64,000 bases of DNA from Branchiostoma floridae (lineage: Eukaryota; Chordata; Leptocardii; Amphioxiformes; Branchiostomatidae): NCBI RefSeq assembly GCF_000003815.2, contig NC_049979.1:23128368-23192367 (forward strand). Reading direction: 5' to 3'. Below the pieces are notes generated by a model. That model searched no databases. It was not told where the DNA came from and saw only the letters and a program-made list of their open reading frames with translations. Each line of letters opens with the position of its first letter. The stretch's first letter is position 1. Positions 45,801 to 53,300 of this stretch are shown here, in pieces. Position numbers and translations under genes: made by a program.

Positions 45801-48800
45801 TTTTTAAGTGGTACAGATTGGGTACGGGTCATTAGGGTACTTGCGCTGGCTAATTCTCCAAAACGCACCTGACCTTGCCCGATACGGTGTGCCTTTTTAG
45901 TTCAAAGCAGACCTTTCTCACACCCAGCAGTGGCTTAACGTCTTGCACATGGTAAGCCTTTTGCCCAATGGTAAATACTTTAATATTCGGAGCTTATGCG
46001 TTGGATGGGACTTCCCATGTAGAAGTAATACGGTATTACAGCACAAAGTACAGTTTAAGGACGTCAGAGGCATCTTTGTTACTTGTCACGTCATGGCCTT
46101 TTGGTAGTTTGCACTGGCTCACGTCTTCTCCTCGTTCGTTAATTAGTTATCTGTAATAAAACGTGCACGGCTATGTTTATCTCAGGTTTAGGGGATTTGT
46201 TTTTTCTGGATTTGCGTGTTCTTATCCCCGTCTGGTGTGAATGTGTGTAATGGGCCGTATGCAGTCGTCCCGCCCCCTAACCTCACTAATAACGGTTGAT
46301 AATTGCGCTGCTGGAATAGGATTTAAAATACTAAGCTATGACGTAGCGATTGGGCAAGAGCCAAAAAACACGACAGAAAATGCAAATAGCGTCACTGTTG
46401 AGTGCATCGACACAGGGAAAACCATATAGCCCGAGGAACTAGTGAATATTTTCTCGAAGGAAATTGTCTATGTGATGCCATGTGAGTTACGGGGAAGGGC
46501 CGAATCCCTAAGGCGGGAGACCAACAATACTGTCTATGTGCCCTATCTCAACCTCCGGAATTTCTCACATTCTTCGGTCTCACGTAAACGATGTAACCAA
46601 GGTACATGTGCTCACCAGACTGTTCTTTTCACTAAAAAAAAATAGAGATCACAAACACCAAAGAGGTTTACACAAAGGAGGCCTCATTACAGAGACGAAC
46701 ATGCCAATTTGGGGACAATTGAATCCTGTACCAAAGAACTGCGGTAAAGGTGAAGAGGTACTTATTGACCGACCGCTGACGAAACAAACCCTTGATATTT
46801 CAATCGAACTTTTATTGAGAAACAAGGGAGCCCTGTTGCACGTGCGACCGCACTGCACTCGACTCAGGCCACTTCCGGGGCTGGAAAACACGAGAGATCC
46901 TAAGACCTCTACAACCGACCACAGTTTCCACAATGCGCAATTGTAAATGACACAGAGATGCGAGTCTGTGTGCTGCCTGCTTCTGCAGTTCAGCTGTACC
47001 CTTCAACTCAAGTCGTCAATGTTTTATCCAAACAGGGGGATTTTTTGTTGGCTCACTTTTACACAATGCACAATAGTCTGCGGACTTGGGGTGGGAGTTT
47101 TGTAGTCAGATTCGTGACAGCCTTGTACAAGGAAATGTCGAGGAGAAGAGGAACCTCAAATATTTGCGTTCGTCAGTGTTAGGAGGTTTGGCTCAGTCTG
47201 TAGATCGTGCACAGGAAGTTTGTTATTAAAGAACAGGCGTGACAAGTGATAGACCACGTCGGAAGTGGGCGATATGTTTTAGTAGATGGAAGCATGAGGA
47301 TGTGGCACACATTCCGACTTGCAGCGTACCGGGGGTAAGACACAGGTGTAAGCCTGGCCGTGCCAACCGCAGACCAGCACATCCTGCTCTCTGTGGTGAG
47401 TAATGCTGAACCTTGGTCGGAGAGCGGTGTTAAAAGCCTGACTCAAACCGCAGCAAATCACCACCAGTGGGGAAAGTCATTTCCCACCGGGAAAACCGCT
47501 TTCAGTTGACATAAGCGAGAAGCGAAAGTGCCCTGGGAAGTAAGAACTACAGCGATGTAGACTTCACCTGAATATCAGCACAGCCTCTCGTCTGCGGGGA
47601 CCATTTGTAACGCGACGCCGCACACATGTGGCTTTGCTATTAAAGCTTTGGTCAATTCGGTATATGAAAAACATACTTCAGCGATTTAAGTGGAAACGAC
47701 GGGGGCCTAAATCAACCATCATCGAGTCTGTAATTAAAAAGTCGTGTCCCCTAATTGGATCAAAGTGACAAATAATACACTAATCAAGGAATGGCCCATC
47801 TTTGAGACATGTTGTTTTAATTATGATTAGGCATGCCATGTATAAACGCCCTCTGGAGCACTTGTTATCGGGGTGGGGCCCTTGTCAATGTACGTGATTT
47901 GTAGCACAACACCAACATTTTCAGCTACTGGTTACGGCGTGTACCGAGGTTCCCTACAGGGAATCTCCCCTCATACGCCAAAAAGGTTTTCAAAAACTTC
48001 TTTAAAATTTGTCTTCCACAATCGTCTTACGATACGTTTCCAAGCCGTCTGTTCTGAGATCACTGAGGTGACATTCGCTAGACTTTGGAACCAATCCTGG
48101 GACAATGCGTTTGCGAGCCAATGACGATATCCCCAGGGGGCATCAATGTCTTGCATACATGTCGGCACGAAAAGCCATTGTGACGCAGGTAAGTGCACAA
48201 TGTCTACCACGTCAGTGGACCCCAGGGCACAACAGTGGGATAAAAACATTCCACTTGTCAAAGGTGAGCTGAGGTGGGTCGATTGTTTGGGGGTACGGGA
48301 TCAAAAGGGCCGCGCGTGTTCTTACCTGTGTCGGGAGCACAGCCCTGCAGGTGGAGGATGTTGGACACCGGGATTCCAAAGATGAACTTCACACTCTGCA
48401 TCACACCCTGTTGATAAACAATCCAAAAATTCCGGCATCAGTAAATCGGATTTATACAGTAAACAGTTAAAGTTGGCCTAGTGCCAGTAGAGATATCCTA
48501 TCCACCAAGGAAGGACAGGTCAAGAGAAAGGAAACTCTTCTGCAGGGGATGGGTATCACTGGCACCCGCGCAACCCCATCTCTGGCTGTTGATGAGGACA
48601 CGTGGTGGTGTTGTTTGGGTTGACGCCAGCTGGGCGGGCAGGGGAAGTATCGGTTACAGGTGTCAGATGACGGAGTATGCGCTGCTACCCAGCGCGTGGA
48701 CTTGACATGCATCGGCGCAGCGTGTCGGCGCGCCTCGCAAGGCAGGTCATAAATCGGCACACCGGGTCATCGTTTAGCTTCAAGCATAAACAGCCACCAA

Positions 48801-49848
48801 ATCTCTGCTCCACGTATTACGCACATCATCATGAAGCGAATGTCATAACACAATTACGTTACCATGGCGACTCTGATACCGTCTACGATGTCGTCAATGT
48901 GGCGGATGCCCTTTTGATAAATAGTCAAAACTAAAAATTGGTTGTAAAAAGGAGATGAAAAGAAATAAAAAAACGAACCCTGTAATCCTCGAAGGCTTCC
49001 CTGCCGGGTAGGCCCTTCCCCAGACGGAGCTCGCTCTGTCCGGGCTGAAGGACGGTCTGGAAGATGTTCCCCATCAGGCCCTGCTCGCCAACCTTGGTAC
49101 ATCCGTCGAACAGCGCGATCAGGTCTCCCTGCACCACCAACGTCAAGTTGCGCCATTCCCGCGTGGCGAAGTTCACGCCGTCGAACGAGGCCGCGACTTC
49201 CTTGCCTTCATGCATATACACGACGTCCACGGAGGGCGTCTGGCCGTCACTCTGGATGCCGAAGTATCTGGTCCTGCCGTCGGGCGAGTCGACGGACACG
49301 AGCGTGCCACGGTTCCGCCGGTCCTGCCGAAGGGCCGCGACGAACACAAAGCCATGGTTCGACATCATCGCGTCGACGATCCTGGCCTGCGCCTGGGGGC
49401 TGGCGGGCAAGTCGACGTCGGGACGGTTGTGGAACTTGTAGGCCGGTGAATACTGATCGAGCCCCCGCACTTTCTTCACTCCCTGTGTGCTCGCCCCGAG
49501 ACTCGTCGATTCAAACAGGTCATACATCGCTCTTTTTACCCGCACTGGAAAGTATTGGGGAGAAAAGGCGTCACGGACAACGCTGAGATAGGGCAACTTG
49601 AAAGCAAAAGCGAAGACACGACAACAAAAGGACAACAATAAGGTCTAAATCCCGACAAAAAATGTTTCACAGAGCCTTAATCAGCGTAACCAGAGATTAC
49701 CACATGCGAAGTGCTAGTGAACGTAGAAAGAAGAAAACAATGACAAAACAGACGAGCTCCCACCTTTCTCCTGTGCGGTTACCAGCTCGGTTACGGCCAA
49801 TACGTACAGCACACACAGCGCTAATCTCGCAACTCTCTCTCGCCACAT
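30862..49848 (-). CDS. THBS1/2-like: Group A thrombospondin (THBS1/THBS2 pro-orthologue)
   Basis: This secreted multidomain matricellular glycoprotein is assembled from 21 coding exons (optionally 22) with consistent phases; 1186 aa if the exon at 31661 runs to its own stop, 1192 aa if a spliced last exon is used. Approximate residues: signal peptide 1-25, TSPN 29-240, Cys-x3-Cys and coiled coil 275-320, VWC 325-385, TSP type-1 repeats 386-443, 444-501 and 502-559, EGF modules 560-726, type-3 calcium repeats 727-935, C-terminal L-type-lectin domain 940 to end. VWC plus three type-1 repeats marks trimeric group A; vertebrate THBS1 and THBS2 are about 1170 aa. RGD at 937-939 and RFYVVMWK (CD47-binding peptide in vertebrates) at 1045-1052 are kept. 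KRFK, the TGF-beta activating motif of THBS1, is absent. Upstream promoter elements support the start. Confidence 0.95.
31499..31661 (-). CDS. THBS1/2-like: Thrombospondin exon, end of C-terminal domain
   Basis: The acceptor is CATTTCAG and the entry phase is 2. It encodes [18 protein letters not shown], then [20 protein letters not shown] and YNCGQS. This is the highly conserved end of the thrombospondin lectin domain. In-frame reading continues as GKRSV and TAA at 31499. A consensus donor lies before it, at 31516|31515, so the exon may end there. Confidence 0.9.
32079..32176 (-). CDS. THBS1/2-like: Thrombospondin exon, C-terminal domain
   Basis: The acceptor is TACTTGCAG and the donor AAG|GTAAGA; 98 bp, phase 0 to 2. 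It encodes [15 protein letters not shown] and [14 protein letters not shown], matching the conserved VRTLWHDP...WKDFTAYRW region of vertebrate thrombospondins. Confidence 0.95.
33128..33202 (-). CDS. THBS1/2-like: Thrombospondin exon, C-terminal domain
   Basis: The acceptor is TCTTCCAG and the donor CAG|GTAAGC; 75 bp, phase 0 on both sides. It encodes [20 protein letters not shown] and DTPGQ, nearly identical to the vertebrate sequence here. Confidence 0.95.
34513..34709 (-). CDS. THBS1/2-like: Thrombospondin exon, C-terminal domain with RFYVVMWK
   Basis: The acceptor is TGTTACAG and the donor AAG|GTATGC; 197 bp, phase 1 to 0. It encodes [28 protein letters not shown] and [23 protein letters not shown] is the peptide that binds CD47 in vertebrate TSP1 and is fully conserved. 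Confidence 0.96.
34840..35067 (-). CDS. THBS1/2-like: Thrombospondin exon, last type-3 repeat (RGD) into C-terminal domain
   Basis: The acceptor is TTGTTCCAG and the donor TAG|GTCAGC; 228 bp, phase 1 to 1. It encodes [40 protein letters not shown] and NPG-type lectin start residues. The RGD (bases 35051-35059) sits where vertebrate TSP1 has its integrin-binding RGD. Confidence 0.95.
35583..35936 (-). CDS. THBS1/2-like: Thrombospondin exon, type-3 calcium-binding repeats
   Basis: The acceptor is TTCCTTCAG and the donor ACG|GTGAGT; 354 bp, phase 1 to 1. It carries a series of DNCPxxxNxxQxDxDxDxxGDxCD units: [37 protein letters not shown] and [18 protein letters not shown]. These chelate calcium in a continuous wire-like array. 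Confidence 0.96.
36073..36232 (-). CDS. THBS1/2-like: Thrombospondin exon, type-3 repeats
   Basis: The acceptor is GTTTCCAG and the donor ATG|GTAAGT; 160 bp, phase 0 to 1. It encodes [20 protein letters not shown] and [20 protein letters not shown], with the DNCP and DxDxDG calcium-binding signature of the family. Confidence 0.95.
36558..36665 (-). CDS. THBS1/2-like: Thrombospondin exon, first full type-3 repeat
   Basis: The acceptor is CTACGTCTAG and the donor AGG|GTAAGT; 108 bp, phase 0 on both sides. It encodes [20 protein letters not shown] and [14 protein letters not shown], closely matching the vertebrate [17 protein letters not shown] block. Confidence 0.95.
37552..37665 (-). CDS. THBS1/2-like: Thrombospondin exon, end of EGF3 and start of type-3 region
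   Basis: The acceptor is CTCCTGTAG and the donor AAG|GTATGG; 114 bp, phase 0 on both sides. It encodes [20 protein letters not shown], then YPDEDLPC and NTTHCKK, equivalent to vertebrate [20 protein letters not shown]. Confidence 0.95.
38644..38748 (-). CDS. THBS1/2-like: Thrombospondin exon, EGF3 first half
   Basis: The acceptor is TTTTCCTAG and the donor CAG|GTAAGG; 105 bp, phase 0 on both sides. It encodes [20 protein letters not shown] and [15 protein letters not shown], with the cysteine spacing of the third EGF module. Confidence 0.94.
39226..39378 (-). CDS. THBS1/2-like: Thrombospondin exon, EGF2
   Basis: The acceptor is GTCATTCCAG and the donor CAG|GTGAGA; 153 bp, phase 0 on both sides. 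It encodes [19 protein letters not shown], then [18 protein letters not shown] and ESNKQ. The DIDE at the end of the previous exon completes a calcium-binding EGF signature. Confidence 0.94.
40558..40685 (-). CDS. THBS1/2-like: Thrombospondin exon, EGF1
   Basis: The acceptor is AACTTGACAG and the donor GAG|GTGAGT; 128 bp, phase 1 to 0. It encodes [30 protein letters not shown] and CTDIDE, matching vertebrate [14 protein letters not shown]. Confidence 0.95.
41311..41484 (-). CDS. THBS1/2-like: Thrombospondin exon, TSP type-1 repeat 3
   Basis: The acceptor is CTAAACAG and the donor TTG|GTCAGT; 174 bp, phase 1 to 1, the same size as the other two repeat exons. It encodes [19 protein letters not shown] and ends HCNTEPCPI. 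Trp and Cys positions fit the fold, but CSRTCDGG departs from the CSVTCG CD36-binding consensus. Confidence 0.95.
41685..41858 (-). CDS. THBS1/2-like: Thrombospondin exon, TSP type-1 repeat 2
   Basis: The acceptor is TTCCCCAG and the donor CTG|GTAAGT; 174 bp, phase 1 to 1. It encodes [19 protein letters not shown], then [18 protein letters not shown] and CEREACP. There is one residue fewer between the third Trp and the first Cys (WTC) than in the vertebrate WSSC. CSVSCG is close to the CD36-binding CSVTCG. Confidence 0.95.
42918..43091 (-). CDS. THBS1/2-like: Thrombospondin exon, TSP type-1 repeat 1
   Basis: The acceptor is CCCTTCCAG and the donor GAA|GTGAGT; 174 bp, phase 1 to 1. It encodes [40 protein letters not shown] and CLQDDCDNR. 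The junction to repeat 2 reads DNRIPMNGG, so the KRFK sequence of vertebrate THBS1 is absent. Confidence 0.95.
43587..43686 (-). CDS. THBS1/2-like: Thrombospondin exon, VWC second half
   Basis: The acceptor is CTTTCCCAG and the donor TCA|GTGAGT; 100 bp, phase 0 to 1. It encodes [12 protein letters not shown], then [12 protein letters not shown], the CxxC...CCPxC end of a von Willebrand factor C module. Longer open frames at the same place are out of phase with both neighbours. Confidence 0.92.
44927..45055 (-). CDS. THBS1/2-like: Thrombospondin exon, end of coiled coil and VWC start
   Basis: The acceptor is GTTTTTCCCAG and the donor CAG|GTAAGG; 129 bp, phase 0 on both sides. It encodes [18 protein letters not shown], then [11 protein letters not shown] and CTKCHCQ, matching the vertebrate EENKELANELRRP and CTECHCQ blocks. 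Confidence 0.95.
45233..45426 (-). CDS. THBS1/2-like: Thrombospondin exon, oligomerisation coiled coil
   Basis: The acceptor is GTGCTTCAG and the donor ATG|GTGGGT; 194 bp, phase 1 to 0. It encodes a linker with a T-G-N-I-T glycosylation-like site, then [16 protein letters not shown] and an amphipathic helix ending DGLQKM. The Cys-x3-Cys pair before the helix is where vertebrate TSP1 forms its interchain disulfides. Confidence 0.95.
45427..48325 (-). other. Thrombospondin intron of 2.9 kb
   Basis: It separates the TSPN end from the coiled-coil exon. The longest open frame here (46536-46946, plus strand) has no recognisable domain and looks like chance. I see no other feature. Confidence 0.5.
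48326..48407 (-). CDS. THBS1/2-like: Thrombospondin exon, end of TSPN
   Basis: The acceptor is TTATCAACAG and the donor CAG|GTAAGA; 82 bp, phase 0 to 1. It encodes [19 protein letters not shown] and LQGCAPDT, equivalent to vertebrate GVLQNVRFVFGTTPEDIL and NKGC. This exon has no long open frame around it and was found from phase and homology. Confidence 0.93.
48979..49544 (-). CDS. THBS1/2-like: Thrombospondin exon, TSPN (laminin-G-like) domain
   Basis: The acceptor is ATACTTTCCAG and the donor AGG|GTTCGT (a weaker donor, but it joins in phase to GVMQSVKF); 566 bp, phase 1 to 0. It encodes [40 protein letters not shown] and [17 protein letters not shown]. The last of these lines up with vertebrate LRIAKG and NDNFQ. 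Basic residues (RVKR and RQDRRNR) could bind heparin. Confidence 0.94.
49764..49848 (-). CDS. THBS1/2-like: Thrombospondin first coding exon, signal peptide
   Basis: ATG at 49848-49846 opens [20 protein letters not shown], continuing ELVTAQEK: a basic n-region, a hydrophobic core and a small-residue cleavage site near VTA|Q. The donor AAG|GTGGGA leaves one base, which fits the TSPN exon exactly. No ATG occurs on this strand between the predicted start site and this one, so the start choice is strong. Confidence 0.9.
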
Positions 49849-49894
49849 GGTTGAAGCCTTCCCCTTCTGCTTTTCTCTCACTTGTCAAAGTTCC
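49849..49894 (-). other. 5' leader part of the signal-peptide exon (inferred)
   Basis: A good acceptor (TTTTGCCGTGTACAG) ends at 49895 and a donor CCAG|GTAGGA follows 50041 on the minus strand. This would create a non-coding exon 1 and a 146-bp leader intron, the arrangement known for vertebrate THBS1. Alternatively, the leader is unspliced. Confidence 0.4.
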
Positions 49895-50040
49895 CTGTAC
49901 ACGGCAAAAGTTACCAAAGAATATTTGTAGTTGAAAAGACGAAAAAGATTGCGACCGTCGATTGAAAAACTTAATAAAAGCAAAATATATCCTCGGGCCT
50001 CCACAACGTAACTTGTGCCGGAGACGCTCGGGGGTCCTAC

Positions 50041-50170
50041 CTGGTCGGACGGGCGCAGCCTCGGGTTCTCTCCGATAAAATCCCAGATAAGTTCGCAACA
50101 ACCTCGTGGATAAGTGCAAACGGCGGTGCTGACTGACAATAACGTCGGGTCTACCAGCTAGACAAGAACT
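50041..50170 (-). other. Probable non-coding exon 1 of thrombospondin
   Basis: It runs from a start site expected about 25-30 bp below the TATA box to the donor CCAG|GTAGGA. It is GC-richer than its surroundings and lacks ATG. The boundaries are inferred. Confidence 0.4.
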
Positions 50171-50194
50171 AATACCACTGGCAAGAAGAGAGGC

Positions 50195-50202
50195 TTTTTA
50201 TA
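50195..50202 (-). promoter_or_regulatory. TATA box of thrombospondin
   Basis: The minus strand reads GGATATAAAAAGCC, a canonical TATAAAAA. It is about 350 bp upstream of the ATG, with an ATG-free leader between. The predicted start is near 50165-50171. Confidence 0.7.
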
Positions 50203-50278
50203 TCCACAAGTCGGCGCTGAAACCCATGTGTCAATCATGCCGCAAGGAGGAGGACTCTTCCTGTGATTAACATGAAGT

Positions 50279-50284
50279 GGGCGG
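50279..50284 (-). promoter_or_regulatory. GC box GGGCGG upstream of TATA
   Basis: GTGGGCGG lies about 80 bp upstream of the TATA box and resembles an SP1/EGR-type site. Another GGGCGG is near 50596. These are short motifs, so support is modest. Confidence 0.35.
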
Positions 50285-50339
50285 TATCCCGTAACGTGAG
50301 TTGATTCGTCACTACCTGCTCGGTTTCTGGGAAAATCTT

Positions 50340-50344
50340 CCAAT
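50340..50344 (-). promoter_or_regulatory. CCAAT box in thrombospondin promoter
   Basis: CCAAT followed by GACGCG lies 20 bp from the CArG box. A second CCAAT is at 50522-50526. NF-Y sites accompany the serum response element in the human THBS1 promoter, as I recall. Confidence 0.4.
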
Positions 50345-50363
50345 GACGCGGGCCGCGGGAAGA

Positions 50364-50373
50364 CCAAATTTGG
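50364..50373 (-). promoter_or_regulatory. Perfect CArG box (serum response element)
   Basis: CCAAATTTGG fits CC(A/T)6GG exactly and is fully palindromic. It lies about 165 bp upstream of the TATA box, beside a CCAAT motif. SRF binding at such a site is the known basis of serum induction of vertebrate THBS1. Confidence 0.6.
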
Positions 50374-50379
50374 AATAAG

Positions 50380-53300
50380 TGCCTTCTGATGATATCTTCA
50401 GGCCGGTCACCGTAGATAATTGTATCCAGAAGTTGGGAACGAATGGACGCGTTTTCGTTGTGAATGGGCGCAATGGCAGGCACGGCCTTGGGCTGGGGGC
50501 GGTGCCGCTAGATGTTATCATCCAATGGCAGGCATGGTCGCGTGCGACGCTGCCCAAAATCGGCAGTATTTGTTGTGCAAACATGAGGTCATAGTCTGGG
50601 CGGGTATATCCCCATGGTCGTGTGCCTGACTTTCATTAACAATCCCGCTGGATTTCTAACACCCTGGCGATTTGCACAGAAATTGTTTCTTATAAAATTC
50701 CTGGGCAGAAACCATGCGCGTAAAAACGCGGTGGGGTCAGAAATGTACGGACAAGCTGGCTCCACGGCGCTGCCGCTACTGCATGCTAATGAACCTCAAC
50801 AAACCAGCCCTGTTTACCACAAAGACGTTCTCTTCTCACTCCACTGATATAACGATTTTCTTTTTTCCGATAAAACAAGGGTCTAATTGTTGTAGTTGCC
50901 TAGCAGTAAATGTGTGTTGGAACTGGGCCAAACTCTTCATCTTCTCGTCAGGTTACCAAAGTTTACTTTCACCAGTGAAGATAGGACACTGGTGATGACA
51001 GCTTGACGTACTGCTACCGGTTCAGACCTGGATCGGACACAATCACATAGTCATGGCAGGGCAGATGTGCACCTCACACAGTGGGACGGGATGACACTAG
51101 TGTATCTTTAACCCTTGTGGTCATGGTATGCAAGACATTCAGGTAGAACCCCAGTAGATGGGAAGTGATTCACTCTTCCTGATCTTCTGGACCAGATCTG
51201 TGTTAGAGGACGGTTTGCTTCCAGTTGATTACACGACACACACGTTGCTACAACAGTAGTAGTTGTAAACATATACACAGTGTTGAGAAGTAGAGCTGTG
51301 GGGAGGTAGTGAAAACATTGCGGGGGAGGGCGACAGGAGCGCTGCCTGGCGTGCGTTGAGAAGTCTGAAATTTCAATGTTTCGGTGTTTCTGTACTCGTG
51401 ACATGTTCTTCTTGTCCTGCTGACACTTCTCCCCATCCAACCCCGCGCCCTGGGAGAGCACTTTATCTGCGCCATCAGAGAGTTCATCTGTGCGCCCCAT
51501 GTGCGTGAGCTGACAACGCTTGTTTTGGAATTCCGAAGAAAAAGGGCGTGGGCTGCCGGAAAGTCTAAACCAAATCCTGTGGTTCTACACGTCGGGGATT
51601 ACCAAGACGTACCAGGCCCCGGGCTAGTCCGCATGGTAACAAGTGTCTAGACAAGGAGAAGAAAGTGACGGAGACGTTTTTGCACATAGTACACATTCTG
51701 TCTTCGGAGAGTAATTAAAGAACGCTCAGGGGTATAAGTAGTCTGGTCTACTCTGTCGGCGGCCGGACGCGCGACGAGACCAGCATACGTCAAGACTTTC
51801 AATCGGAAACCTCACATTATATCATTAAAATTCCAAACCTTACGCATTGACATCGATATTTCCTTTTTTTGTTGATTACGTTTTTTAATAAGATAAACAG
51901 GAAGAAATAAAGCGAATGTGACATTTTAAACTCATCGTTTTCCGTCACTCGGGACATCGTCATGCGTCCTGCACAGTTGTAATTGGCTGTTAAATGGTTT
52001 ACATCTGATTACAAACGTCAGAGTAAGTGGGTGGAAAAAATCTCGATTTATCTCAATCCACAAACGCTGCTCACACGCTGTCATCCACCGAGGCCATCCA
52101 CCTTGTACATATTGCTGTCCTCACATGCAGTTCACGGACTGTTCGTCCCTCCCATCCTCACGCTGCGAGGACAGTTCCGAACGTAAGATGGGGCCACGTG
52201 AGACGCGGCCGGCCACGTGAGGGTCCGGCCTTGTTATTGCGTTACCCGCTGGACATAGCTTGAGGCCACGTCTTGGGAAGGGCGCAGAGATTAGGCGTGT
52301 CCGTTTCATCGCTGACCAAAATGGACACGATGCCCTTCGGCAGATAACGTGACGGTTGTGTTGAGGCAACAGAGCGAGGGGTTAACGTCCTGACCAAAAC
52401 AGTCAGGCGTGTTTCCACGGGATCGGGTTTTCATCCCGAGACAAGGCGCTCTATGCGGTAAATCTTGCCGACGACCTATACTGAACAAGCAATCCCTCTT
52501 GTGGAGATATAGGTGACTTTTGTTAGAGCAACAATGGAGGATTGTCCGCTGACCCAGCGACGTTACATGGACCATGGTAGTCTGACCTCGCAGTCTTGAA
52601 GGAAGAGTTATCTTCGGGGTTCTAATGACGACACTAATCATCGATCCAGGGTGACCCAGTTTTTAGGTGTTCCACATATAAACGCATTGTGGATGTTTTC
52701 TTCAATCACGATAGGGTTAATAACTACACACGTGACTGAGTAAAGCTTTAGGAAACTTTCTACTGTGTCCTTCTGATCGAATGTACAAGTCGCTGACAGC
52801 ATCGCCAAAACGTTTGGCAGCCAGTTACACAGCGTTGACCTCAAAGATGATTCTAGGGGTAAGATATATGTAGCGATATTGCAATTTTTAAAACTTCAAA
52901 GATCTAGAAGATATAAGAAACACTTAGAAAAGTAGAGATATTGTTGAAGAATATTCAAAAGATCAGCCGTGTTCCTTGAGTTGGAAGTTACGCACGCAGG
53001 CGAGCCCGACCTCAACATGCCCTAGTTTGACTGACGTGTGTGCATGTCAGTTCCTCTAAATATAAACAGTGTTGGGGGTACCTTTGTGTATAGTAGAACG
53101 GAGACAAGACAAAGGGAAGCACAGGGATACAGCGACTCAGTCGAGCGGTATCGGTAACAAGGAAGAACATCAGATGCGTCTATAAAGTGACCCTGACTAT
53201 TTTTGGGTGAAAAACAATAATTTTCTCTTCAATCTAGAGGTCAAATTGTGTAATTGGGGTGACAAAGATAATCAAATTAGGCCTAAAGAAACACCACTTC

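Noticed and set aside
46536-46946. 136-codon plus-strand ORF in a thrombospondin intron
   Set aside because: No domain, no splice or promoter context, and a composition unlike the neighbouring exons; likely a chance open frame.
49173-49441. Overlapping ORFs on both strands within the TSPN exon
   Set aside because: They are antisense or alternative-frame shadows of a GC-rich conserved exon.
49697-50119. 140-codon minus-strand ORF over the thrombospondin leader
   Set aside because: It begins at TTG and lies in another frame than the signal-peptide exon, which is supported by its phase and sequence.
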